Shown one piece after another: positions 1 through 7,795 of a stretch of 64,000 nucleotides of DNA (position 1 is the first letter of the stretch; each line of letters starts with the position of its first letter). Under the pieces are notes generated by a model. That model did not search any database. It saw only the letters and a program-made list of their open reading frames with translations, and was not told where the DNA came from. This stretch comes from JAICMB01 sp035295125. Its GTDB lineage: Bacteria > Acidobacteriota > Terriglobia > Bryobacterales > Bryobacteraceae. A program made the position numbers and the translations under genes. The stretch covers positions 62,001 through 126,000 of the forward strand of contig DATGJP010000042.1 in NCBI GenBank assembly GCA_035295125.1, written 5' to 3'.

Positions 1-311
1 TTGGCGTCAATACTGACGCCCAGGACGACGACGCCGTCGCCGGCAACTTTTTTCGTGAATGCATTCAACGGAGCAGTTTCCACGGCGCAAGGCTCACACC
101 AGCTTGCCCAGAAATGGAGGACGAGAACGCGCCCGCCAAAGTTGGATGGCGTCATCTTGACGCCATGATCCGTCGTAACGCTAAAATCAGGAGCGGTATC
201 GCCGGCCTTCACGATCCGTTCCTGCATACTGCCTACTATGATGACGACGAGGACGACCATAAGGCCGCCGATGAGGATCTTGAGGGCAAGATCCACTTTA
301 CTTTTGCTCAT
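1..311 (-). CDS. TlpA/ResA-like membrane-anchored thioredoxin domain protein, partial (C-terminus beyond left edge)
   Basis: Reading leftwards from ATG at 311 the frame stays open to base 1, giving 103 residues of a longer protein. Residues 1-8 are polar with lysines and 9-28 are a hydrophobic helix (signal anchor). Then comes the start of an AhpC/TSA-Redoxin fold (AGDTAPDFSVTT) and the strand HFWASWCEPC with the redox CxxC at C72-C75. This order is that of TlpA/ResA/CcmG-type periplasmic thiol-disulfide oxidoreductases. The cis-Pro and the rest of the fold lie outside the window. The gene is divergent from the pterin operon, with 96 bp between the two starts. The substrate cannot be told from here. 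Confidence 0.85.
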   Translation of the reverse strand, partial: MSKSKVDLALKILIGGLMVVLVVIIVGSMQERIVKAGDTAPDFSVTTDHGVKMTPSNFGGRVLVLHFWASWCEPCAVETAPLNAFTKKVAGDGVVVLGVSIDA

Positions 312-407
312 GAAAGAAAGGGCCCTTCTATAAACCATTTTAACTGCTTCGAGACGCGAAGTTTTCGTGGATCGCGGCGTGCCATCCAGGCATCACACTA
401 AGGGGCC

Positions 408-824
408 ATGTTTATTACCCGCAGAGTCGATTTTTCGGCGTCCCACGTATGCTCGCAACCATTGCTTAGCGAGGCGGAGAACCGGACGCTGTATGGTCCC
501 GCGGCGAACCCCAAGGGGCACGGCCACAACTACGTTCTCGAGGTAACGCTCGATGGCGAACCGGACCCCCTCACCGGCATGGTTTTCGACGTAAAGCGGC
601 TCAAGGACGTTCTGAACGAAGCTGTTGTCGAGCCCATGGATCATCGTTTCCTGAACCGCGAGGTGCGGCCTTTCGATCGCGTGGTTCCGACGCCGGAGAA
701 CGTTGCCGTCGAAATCTGGAATCGCCTGGAGCCTTATTTTCGGGGCGCGAAGGTGCGTCTACATAACGTGCGGCTCTTCGAGACGGAGGACCTGTACGTG
801 GACTATGGAGGGGACGCGGCATGA
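408..824 (+). CDS. 6-pyruvoyltetrahydropterin synthase / QueD family paralogue lacking the catalytic Cys
   Basis: 138 residues of the PTPS/QueD (COG0720) T-fold. The zinc ligands are present: H13 (FSASH) and H38/H40 (GHGHNY). The Asp-His pair of the catalytic triad is present in MDHRFLN (D78, H79), and the pterin-anchoring Glu is in RLFETEDLY. The Cys of the usual CNNPxGHGH motif is replaced by Ala32 (AANPKGHGH). A different Cys, C15, sits next to the first zinc ligand. PTPS converts 7,8-dihydroneopterin triphosphate to 6-pyruvoyltetrahydropterin, and QueD makes 6-carboxytetrahydropterin. ATG follows AGGGGCC. The stop overlaps the next start (ATGA), so translation is probably coupled. This copy alone would be expected to be impaired. 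Confidence 0.88.
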   Translation: MFITRRVDFSASHVCSQPLLSEAENRTLYGPAANPKGHGHNYVLEVTLDGEPDPLTGMVFDVKRLKDVLNEAVVEPMDHRFLNREVRPFDRVVPTPENVAVEIWNRLEPYFRGAKVRLHNVRLFETEDLYVDYGGDAA

Positions 825-1243
825 TTCGCCTCACGCGGCGTTATCGATTCTCTGCCTCTCATCGGCTTCACTCCGCGGAGTTGTCGGAGGAAGCCAATGC
901 CCATCTTTATGGCAAGTGCAACAACCCGTTTGGGCATGGGCACGACTACCAGTTGGAGGTCACGGTCGGCGGGCCGGTCGACCACAACACCGGCCAGGTG
1001 GTAAACCCTGCAACCTTGGATGCACTCGTGACTCAATATGTATTGCAGGACGTTTCCAACCGCAATCTGAACGAAGAAGTTGCCGAGTTCGTGTCGCGAG
1101 TGCCGACGTCCGAGAACCTGATGGCAGTAATCGAAGAGCGGCTGCGTGGAGGCTGGAAGTCGGTATTTCCGGGGGAATGGCCATTCCTCGACCGCATTCG
1201 CCTGCACGAAACGAAGAAGAACACATTCGAGTGGCACGCATGA
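821..1243 (+). CDS. 6-pyruvoyltetrahydropterin synthase family paralogue with Cys but without the Asp-His pair
   Basis: 140 residues, clearly paralogous to the gene before it (shared FSASH, LYG, NPxGHGHxYxLEVT, VPTxEN). Zinc ligands are H14, H39 and H41. The catalytic Cys is present as C33 in KCNNPFGHGH, with the Cx5HGH spacing of 6-pyruvoyltetrahydropterin synthases. In an ungapped alignment over 31 residues (TGQVV to NEEV), the Asp-His of the other copy is Ser79-Asn80 here, and the preceding FDVKRLK segment is also lost. The C-terminal pterin-binding Glu (RLHETKK) is kept. The start overlaps the upstream stop by 4 bp and the stop overlaps folE by 4 bp. The pattern is complementary to the upstream copy. 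Confidence 0.88.
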   Translation: MIRLTRRYRFSASHRLHSAELSEEANAHLYGKCNNPFGHGHDYQLEVTVGGPVDHNTGQVVNPATLDALVTQYVLQDVSNRNLNEEVAEFVSRVPTSENLMAVIEERLRGGWKSVFPGEWPFLDRIRLHETKKNTFEWHA

Positions 1244-1848
1244 AAACCAACGTAAAAGTAATGAAGCCGAAGCAGGACGAGGTATCGATTGCCTCGCTCA
1301 TGCACCAGATCCTGGAGAAGCTGGGAGAGGACCCCACCCGTGAAGGGCTAGTACGGACACCCGAACGCGCCGAGAAGGCGTTGCGATATCTCACGAGCGG
1401 CTATGACATGGATATCGATCGGATCGTGAACGGCGCTCTCTTTACCCATGCCTGCGACGAAATGGTGGTGGTGAAGGATATTGAGTTTTTCAGTATGTGC
1501 GAGCACCACCTGCTGCCGTTCTTTGGCAAGGTTCATGTCGGTTATCTTCCCAATAAGAAAGTGATCGGGTTAAGTAAGATCCCGAGGATCGTCGATGCTT
1601 TTGCGCGGCGGTTGCAGCTTCAGGAACGCCTGACACAGCAGATTGCCGACACGCTGGTGGAGGTCCTGGAACCCCGTGGGGTGGGAGTGATCTGCGAAGC
1701 GCGTCATTTCTGCATGATGATGCGGGGAGTTGAGAAACAACACTCTGGTACGCTGACCAGCGCCATGCTGGGCGACTTCCGGACCCTTAAAGAGACCCGC
1801 GATGAGTTCCTCTCACTCGTGTCGCAGAAGAACCACCCGTTTATTTAA
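1240..1848 (+). CDS. folE: GTP cyclohydrolase I (FolE, type IA)
   Basis: 202 residues. It converts GTP to 7,8-dihydroneopterin triphosphate, the substrate of PTPS/QueD enzymes and the entry to folate. The zinc/active-site motif SMCEHHLLPF is present (C87, H90), with the third ligand C158 in ARHFCMMMRG. The family blocks GLSKIPRIVDAFARRLQLQE and SGTLTSAMLG are intact. The start chosen is ATG 1240, which overlaps the previous stop as ATGA and gives the normal family length. The same frame is open further upstream, but that part lies over the PTPS genes and is not family sequence. Directly follows the two PTPS paralogues, so all three are probably one transcription unit. Confidence 0.95.
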   Translation: MKTNVKVMKPKQDEVSIASLMHQILEKLGEDPTREGLVRTPERAEKALRYLTSGYDMDIDRIVNGALFTHACDEMVVVKDIEFFSMCEHHLLPFFGKVHVGYLPNKKVIGLSKIPRIVDAFARRLQLQERLTQQIADTLVEVLEPRGVGVICEARHFCMMMRGVEKQHSGTLTSAMLGDFRTLKETRDEFLSLVSQKNHPFI

Positions 1849-2335
1849 ACCTAACTTAACGGCTATATTTCGGCCGAACGTGACGTAGAGCACAGGTAAG
1901 ATGCATGTTCACAGTCCTGGGCCGATTCCGTAGCGGCAATCGAAACCTCGAAGGACGGCGCACGCCGGGTTGCAAGCATCATGGATGCCGCCTGAAGGCT
2001 TCCGCCTCCGATTGATCCGCATGAGCCTGTAGCGTCGATTTACGGAATCGTGATTGCCTCCGACGGTGCTTCCATTTCGGGAGTGGAGGTTACGGTTAGG
2101 TTGAGCCAGGACCCGCCGCGGTTCGTCTTTTCGGAAGGTTACGGTTCCGATAAAGACATTTCTTCTGCTTTCGAATAAGCTGCTACCGACCCTTTGCTTT
2201 GATCGAGGCCTCGTCACGGCGAGTCCAAGCCGGCGATCGCAATTGATAAACTGAGAACGACTGTTCCTGACGCGGTGTTCCACCTGTCTGGACGGGCTTC
2301 GCTCGTCTGCGAGACTTCAGTTCTTTGGGGGAACA
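1849..2335. other. 487-bp intergenic region after folE; possible relic of a carboxypeptidase-regulatory-like domain
   Basis: No convincing gene, RNA or terminator was seen. On the + strand one frame is open from 1996 to the TAA at 2176-2178 without a start codon. It reads YGIVIASDGASISGVEVTV, which has the look of the CarboxypepD_reg/TonB-receptor N-terminal domain. I take it as a possible decayed fragment; the resemblance is short and could be chance. The next gene's ribosome-binding site (GGGGGAA) lies at the end of this stretch. Confidence 0.3.
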
Positions 2336-3076
2336 ATGCGTAGAGGGACAGAGTGTCAGCAGTGCCGTCAGTTTGAAACGGCTCACGACGACAGCATGGA
2401 AGAGTACATCGCCGTCGTCGAACGCCAGAGCCGGTTTTTCCGAACTGGCGAAATCAGAGCGGCAAAAGATTTGGATGCATACATCCAGCGGTTGAAGTCG
2501 CGGCGCGAATCCGCTATCAACGCACTGCTAAAGCATCGATCAACAAGCTGTAAGCATGGCGCAGCGGCAGCGCGAGATACTCGCGCCCTGCGGACTGTGG
2601 CCCCACAAGAGCGTCCCGCACCACGATCGACCGAACGCAAGGGCGCCGAACCTATGGCGTGGCCCCATGGGGCACGGCTGCTCGGTGTCGAATGGATCGA
2701 CAGCGATCACATGGCGCTCGGCAAGAGGGTTGGTGAATTGGCTGAGCGCATTCGAAACTCGGGCTCCGAGGAAGTCAAGACCCTGCTTTCAGCCCTTTTG
2801 CAGGAGACCCAGTCGCACTTCACTCGCGAGGAGCAGGCGATGAAAGATTGCGACTATACGCGCGTGGAACATCATAAGGAAGCGCACCATCGACTGCTTG
2901 AATTTCTCGAGTTTTTGAGAGACGACGTGGGATCGGGGCAAACTGCTCTCGATGAGAAAATGATTGACAATCTTTGGAACTGGCTGAATGCGCACATCGC
3001 GACGGAGGACCGCGCGTTCGCCAAACACATCCAATGGCAGGCAATCGACAATACTGCAACGACGACTTCATTCTGA
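2336..3076 (+). CDS. Bacteriohemerythrin-type protein with an N-terminal cysteine-containing helical extension
   Basis: 246 residues. The C-terminal part (about 107-240) is a hemerythrin four-helix bundle with all seven di-iron ligands visible: H125 (IDSDH), H161 and E165 (HFTREE), H180 and H184 (HHKEAHH), H220 and D225 (HIATED). Such proteins bind O2 or sense O2/iron/NO. The N-terminal 105 residues are different: a CQQC pair (C7, C10) with H17, then a charged, probably helical segment and an Ala/Arg-rich linker. There is no membrane segment. ATG 2336 follows GGGGGAAC. Convergent with the receiver protein downstream. The role of the extension is unknown. Confidence 0.85.
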   Translation: MRRGTECQQCRQFETAHDDSMEEYIAVVERQSRFFRTGEIRAAKDLDAYIQRLKSRRESAINALLKHRSTSCKHGAAAARDTRALRTVAPQERPAPRSTERKGAEPMAWPHGARLLGVEWIDSDHMALGKRVGELAERIRNSGSEEVKTLLSALLQETQSHFTREEQAMKDCDYTRVEHHKEAHHRLLEFLEFLRDDVGSGQTALDEKMIDNLWNWLNAHIATEDRAFAKHIQWQAIDNTATTTSF

Positions 3077-3119
3077 TGGTGCCAAATGACGTGAGTGGGC
3101 GGGTGGAACAGCCCAATCT

Positions 3120-3491
3120 CTAACGAGCGGAACGCAACAAACGTCCGACGGTTGCAACGATTTCTTCTGCCGGGCGGTCTTTACTCAGGTATGCGTCCGC
3201 ACCAGCGCGCTTCACGTGTTTGGCGAACTGTTCGGCACTGTACATCGAGAAGACGAGCACTTTCATCGCCGGCTGGATCTTCTTAAGCTCGCGAATGGTT
3301 GTGATGTTGCCTCCCAGGAGGCTCAAATCGACAATGGCAATGTCCCATGGCTCTCGCAGAACAAGTTCGAGCGATTGCTGGATGTTTGAGGCGTGCCCGA
3401 ATACCGTCCCCTGAAAACTTGTCGAGAGGAGTTCTTGCGTTCTCGTCAGCACCGCCGGATGATCGTCTACCAAAAGAATACGGCGAGGCAT
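3120..3491 (-). CDS. Stand-alone response regulator receiver domain protein
   Basis: 123 residues, a complete receiver (CheY-like) domain and nothing else. The acidic pocket is D9/D10 (VDDHP), the phospho-acceptor is D55 (IVDLS), followed by the conserved Ser (VFSMYS) and Lys (YLSKD). The sequence type (LLVDDHPAVL) resembles the receivers of NarL/FixJ regulators, but no DNA-binding helix-turn-helix follows. It may act by protein contact or in a phosphorelay. ATG 3491 has GGAGGATG just upstream. It is divergent from the hybrid histidine kinase gene 173-320 bp away, so the two are natural partners by position; this is inference. Confidence 0.9.
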   Translation of the reverse strand: MPRRILLVDDHPAVLTRTQELLSTSFQGTVFGHASNIQQSLELVLREPWDIAIVDLSLLGGNITTIRELKKIQPAMKVLVFSMYSAEQFAKHVKRAGADAYLSKDRPAEEIVATVGRLLRSAR

Positions 3492-3814
3492 TCATCCTCC
3501 GGACCTCCATCCGCATAAGCGACCCTCCGATGTTGAGGTAAGTGCTTATCCGCCGCATGGTTTCAATTATAGAGACCGATTCTCCGGTGAGGAAGCACCT
3601 GAACGAGCCATACCGAGGCGCTCTATCCCGTACGAGCTAGCTCAGCTAAGCTAGCAGACTGTGGTTGAAGTCTTTGAGAGCGGCATCGCAGGGGCAGGTA
3701 TTCAGCTTGCCCGCGCTCGCCGGCTGCGGACGACCGAGTCATGATCGCGGTTCATCGCCAACCGTTCGAAATTCGTTAGGAGTCGTTCACGTATCACTTT
3801 CCCGTTTCCAGCCG

Positions 3815-6532
3815 ATGAGCCTGGGTAGAGGCAACCGAGTCTTGACCGGGCAAGGTGAACCCACGCAGACAATTCTTTTGAACGCGATCCTCCGCCGATC
3901 GGAAGATGCCATCGTGATGATTACACCCGATGGCATTGTCACGATGTGGAATCCTGCGGCTGAGCGTCTGTATGGCTATCAGTACCAGGAAATGCTGGGC
4001 CGTCCGCTGCTCACCGTATTGCCACCCGAGCATTCCGATTGGGATGCCTTAATGGCACAAGCACTGAACGGCGAAACGGTTGGAACGTGCGAAACGACTG
4101 GGATCGGCAAAGACGGTCGCCGGTTCACAGTGCGAATCTCGATCGAACCTATCCAGGATCAGAGTGGCCGCACCACAAACCTGTGCATCCTCTCTCGCCC
4201 TGGCCACAATATGCCGGGGCCCGCGGCGCGCCTGGGTGAAGCAGCGGATTGGTTCCGCCAACTGGCCGAGAACAGTAGCTCGGTCACCTGGATGACAGAC
4301 GCTCGAACCCGATCCAGCGTTTTCGTCAGTCAGGCATTCGAAACGATTTGGGGGTTCTCGCGTGAGGAAGTCTATCAGAACCCAGAAGTCTGGATGGCAT
4401 CGGTTCATCCCGAGGACCGAGCATACGTTCAGAGTACACATGCACGAGGCACCCAGCGGGAGACGATTGACCTCAACTATCGCATTGTACGGCCCGATGG
4501 CTCTATCCGTTGGATCCATGACCGCGCTATCGCTACGCTCGACCCGCGCGGCAATCTGGCCGGCTTGGCCGGGATAGCCGAGGATGTGACCAACATGAAG
4601 CAGACCGAGCGGGCTCTTGAGCAGATTGAGTCGCGTTTCCGGAAGCTTGTCGAATCAAACGTAATCGGCGTTTTTTCCGGCGATTCCACGGGCCGCATTC
4701 TGGAAGCGAATGGGGCATTTCTGCGCATGCTCGGCTACACGGAAAAGGACCTTCTGGCGAACTCGATCCGCTGGGATCGCATGATTGTTCCTGGAACGGA
4801 GACCAGTCATTACCGGATACACGAACGTCTGTTAGAGGCGGGATTCTCCGAGCCGGTGGAGTTGGAGTACGTGCGGAAGGATGGCAGTCTGATTCCAGTA
4901 TTGGTTGGCATGGCCCGGTTGAACCCGACGGCGACGCGGGGCATTGGATTCCTCGTGGATCTGACGAAGCAGAAACAGGCGGAAGAAACCCAGCGTCGTA
5001 TCCAAAACCGCCTCCAGGCACTGCTGGACTCCCTCTACGATGTCGTGGTCGAGATGGATGCGCGCGGGGTGTTCCTGGCCGTGTTCGCGCGGAGTGACGA
5101 TATGCTTCCGCGCCCGAAAGCTGAAATGCTGGGGCGCGCCGTCGGAGAGGTTCTGGGACCGGAGTTGGAGCACCGTTATCTCGAAACCATCGAAAGGGTG
5201 CTGCGAACACGCCAGTCCGAGGAGTGGGAACACTCCACGGAAGTCGGCGGTCATATACGCTGGTTCACCATCCGCTTTACGCCAATCCTCGTCCGCGCCG
5301 GCAGGCTCGAAACGGTTTGCCTGGTCATTCGCGAAATCACCGTGCGCAAGCATGCTGAGGAAGAACTGCACAAGGCCAAAGAAGCTGCGGAGACCGCAAA
5401 TCGGGCCAAAAGCATGTTCCTGGCCAACATGAGCCATGAGATTCGCACGCCGATGAACGGAGTGCTTGCCATGGTTGATGTAGCCCGAAAAGGCGTCCTA
5501 TCCCCGGAACAACGGGAATGCCTGGATACCGCCTACGAATCAGCTCATGCTCTGTTGGAAATCATCAACGATATTCTGGATCTTTCGCGAATCGAGGCCG
5601 GCAAACTGGAAGTTAATCCAAAGCCCTTCCGTCTGCGAGAGATCGTTCGGCTCACCGGCAGGATGTTTCTGAAAGAGGCGTCCGGAAAGGAGATCGCTCT
5701 GAATTGGCAAGTCGAGCCGGACGTCCCGGATGAGTTCGTGGGAGACGCCGGACGCTTGCGGCAGATTCTCATTAACCTGCTTGGCAACGCGATCAAGTTT
5801 ACCGACCATGGCGAAGTGGTGCTTGGTGTCTCGCTGCGAGCGCGGGAAGAAGGCAGTGCCACCCTCCGTTTTTCGGTACGAGATACCGGAATCGGCATTG
5901 CACCCGAGGAACTGCCACGGGTTTTTGAAGCATTCGAACAGGCAGACAGGTCGAAGAACCGCAAGTATGGCGGCGCCGGCTTAGGACTAGCGATTAGCCT
6001 GCGGCTGGCGCACTTGATGGGCGGAGAGATCTGGGCCGAGAGCCGCTTTGGAGAGGGGTCAAGTTTCCATTTTCAAACTCCGCTGGTCTGCCGCGCCGCT
6101 CCGGAACCGGAGATCGCGCAGTCCGTCCGCAAACACGTTGAACCACTGCGCGTTCTAGTGGCGGAGGATCATCCGGTAAACCGGCGGGTGATCGAAAAGC
6201 TACTGGCCATACGCGGCCATCATGTCAGCCTGGCCGGTACTGGTACCGATGCGGTCGACGCTGTCGAAAAAGAAAGGTTCGATATGGTGCTAATGGACCT
6301 GCAGATGCCAGAGATGGACGGACTCACTGCCACTCGGGCGATTCGGTCGCGCGAGCGGGAGACTCCGGTTCGTGGTCGACTGCCCATTTATGCCCTGACG
6401 GCTCGCGCCCTGCCACAAGACCGGCAGGAATGCCTGGAGGCGGGAATGGACGGCTACCTATCCAAGCCGATCACGACGCAGGCGCTGGATGAACTGCTGG
6501 CATCATTCTCCCGGAACACGGCCGACGTATGA
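3815..6532 (+). CDS. Multi-PAS hybrid sensor histidine kinase with C-terminal receiver domain
   Basis: About 905 residues from ATG 3815, or 955 from TTG 3665. Order: four PAS domains, each of about 110-130 residues (several with PAC-like tails such as RPDGSIRWIHDRA and KDGSLIPVLV), then HisKA with phospho-acceptor His in MSHEIRTPMNG (codon at 5435). Next is HATPase_c with N box (NLLGNAIKFT), G1 (DTGIGI) and G2 (GGAGLGLAIS). Last is a receiver domain with Asp in LMDLQMPEMDG (codon at 6296) and Lys in YLSKPI. No transmembrane helix is seen, so it is probably a cytosolic sensor. I prefer ATG 3815 because 3670-3705 looks like part of an interspersed repeat and the extra N-terminus has no domain; neither start has a clear Shine-Dalgarno sequence. 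Confidence 0.9.
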   Translation: MSLGRGNRVLTGQGEPTQTILLNAILRRSEDAIVMITPDGIVTMWNPAAERLYGYQYQEMLGRPLLTVLPPEHSDWDALMAQALNGETVGTCETTGIGKDGRRFTVRISIEPIQDQSGRTTNLCILSRPGHNMPGPAARLGEAADWFRQLAENSSSVTWMTDARTRSSVFVSQAFETIWGFSREEVYQNPEVWMASVHPEDRAYVQSTHARGTQRETIDLNYRIVRPDGSIRWIHDRAIATLDPRGNLAGLAGIAEDVTNMKQTERALEQIESRFRKLVESNVIGVFSGDSTGRILEANGAFLRMLGYTEKDLLANSIRWDRMIVPGTETSHYRIHERLLEAGFSEPVELEYVRKDGSLIPVLVGMARLNPTATRGIGFLVDLTKQKQAEETQRRIQNRLQALLDSLYDVVVEMDARGVFLAVFARSDDMLPRPKAEMLGRAVGEVLGPELEHRYLETIERVLRTRQSEEWEHSTEVGGHIRWFTIRFTPILVRAGRLETVCLVIREITVRKHAEEELHKAKEAAETANRAKSMFLANMSHEIRTPMNGVLAMVDVARKGVLSPEQRECLDTAYESAHALLEIINDILDLSRIEAGKLEVNPKPFRLREIVRLTGRMFLKEASGKEIALNWQVEPDVPDEFVGDAGRLRQILINLLGNAIKFTDHGEVVLGVSLRAREEGSATLRFSVRDTGIGIAPEELPRVFEAFEQADRSKNRKYGGAGLGLAISLRLAHLMGGEIWAESRFGEGSSFHFQTPLVCRAAPEPEIAQSVRKHVEPLRVLVAEDHPVNRRVIEKLLAIRGHHVSLAGTGTDAVDAVEKERFDMVLMDLQMPEMDGLTATRAIRSRERETPVRGRLPIYALTARALPQDRQECLEAGMDGYLSKPITTQALDELLASFSRNTADV

Positions 6533-6805
6533 TGGTTCGACTTCGTTAATTGCTCCACTACGAAGGGCTCGGGCCCGGGCCGGGGAGGGCGGCATCGGCC
6601 AGGTCGCGTTGGAACAGAGTGTTCGATTCGTCCCAATTCATGGGCTCTAATAAGCCTTTGGCGCGCCATTTCTGGTTCGAACATCTCCGGGCAGTCCTGT
6701 CTGATCCGTACCGCGTCGAAATCGTGGTTTGAGTTCCGCGTCGATAGAGCTACTACGGCCTTTCAACAAGATCCATCCGGGCGCCAGAGTAGAGCTGGGA
6801 TGCGT

Positions 6806-7369
6806 TCAGTACTTTTTCACGCCGGAGACGCAGCAGTCCCGCCGCGTCGCGGCCGGCACGCCACTCTTCAAGTAGCACCAGGGCGTGTCTCCGCGAGCTG
6901 TCGTTCCTGGCTTCGCATAGGTGAAGGCCTTGCAACTCGAATCTCTGGCGCAGGCCCGGCGGCAAAGCTCCGCACTTGGCTCGCTGAGGGCGAAGTTGTG
7001 ATAGTCAGCTCCCTCGCGATCGGTATTGAACTCCAGGGGAAACTCAGAGTCCAGGCGCTTGAAATCGAGCGAATTCGAGGTGCCGACGCAGACCACATCA
7101 AGAAGACCGACGCAAAAGTCCGCATCGCAGACGCGGTCGTCCCCCAGAACCATTGTCGGGCGTGCGGGAGCGACCCGATAGTGCTCCGATTCGCGATAGC
7201 CCTTACGGTCACAGAAAGCGTCCGCAGCGGGCTTGCCGCAGGCCTGGCCGTAGTAGAGGCAGTTGTCAACAGCATAGCCCGTCACCTTTGGGTGATCATA
7301 AGCGCGGCGTTGCGCCTGAGCTGGCGCAAGAAATAGAACAGCAAGAAGAATCAACAGTGTTGCCTTCAC
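6806..7369 (-). CDS. Secreted PAN/apple-domain protein, cysteine-rich
   Basis: 187 residues from GTG 7369, which has GGAGG about 8 bases upstream; the reading frame is open further but has no better start. Residues 1-20 form a signal peptide (ATLLILLAVLFLAPAQAQ). The middle holds many Cys residues. The C-terminal about 70 residues match a PAN-type module: the pattern ADYHNFALSE, then CRRACARDSSCKAFTYAKPG, then CYLK and CCVSGVK. In other secreted proteins PAN modules bind proteins or sugars through a disulfide-braced fold. Isolated gene, convergent with the kinase gene. Specific ligand unknown. Confidence 0.7.
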   Translation of the reverse strand: MKATLLILLAVLFLAPAQAQRRAYDHPKVTGYAVDNCLYYGQACGKPAADAFCDRKGYRESEHYRVAPARPTMVLGDDRVCDADFCVGLLDVVCVGTSNSLDFKRLDSEFPLEFNTDREGADYHNFALSEPSAELCRRACARDSSCKAFTYAKPGTTARGDTPWCYLKSGVPAATRRDCCVSGVKKY

Positions 7370-7597
7370 CAGCTTTCCTCCGCCCCATTTTATGCGCGGC
7401 TTATCCGCCAGGTCAATGAACAGACCGTAGCAGCTATCGGACTCTCCTGTGGGTCGAACGGTTCGGTCGCGAGTCATATCTCAGAAACACATACGATGCC
7501 TGGAACCCTGAAGTTCGACTTACAGTAGACGTTCACACAACGGGATTTTCCGGTTTACTTCGCCACCGGCTAGGCGGAAGTAAGCGAGGTGCGTAAA

Positions 7598-7795
7598 ATG
7601 TCGCAATTTGAGACATGCCCGTCGGCAGCGCTCACGAGCGAGGCCTCGTTTGATGCAGGATCAGACACACGGCAGCGGCAGGCAATGGACGTCTTTGCAA
7701 TTCTGACGGGTTTCTTTGCTGAATTGCGCCGTATGGAGTATGAGAAATCGAACGCTGACCTTAGTCGAGCATGTTCGGCCTGGAAACCGCCATGA
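7598..7795 (+). CDS. Possible small protein of unknown function, overlapping the next gene's start
   Basis: 65 residues from ATG 7598, with a GAGG 10-13 bases upstream. The sequence is moderately charged and has no recognised motif. It overlaps the first bases of the DUF2235-like gene in another frame. It may be a translated leader or chance. I cannot support a function. Confidence 0.2.
   Translation: MSQFETCPSAALTSEASFDAGSDTRQRQAMDVFAILTGFFAELRRMEYEKSNADLSRACSAWKPP

Noticed and set aside
703..1239. In-frame upstream extension of folE (longer 381-residue version)
   Set aside because: It lies over the two PTPS genes, has no GTP cyclohydrolase sequence, and ATG 1240 gives the normal length with a coupled ATGA start.
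1849..1900. Terminator after folE (CGGCTATATTTCGGCCG)
   Set aside because: Stem too short and no T-run follows.
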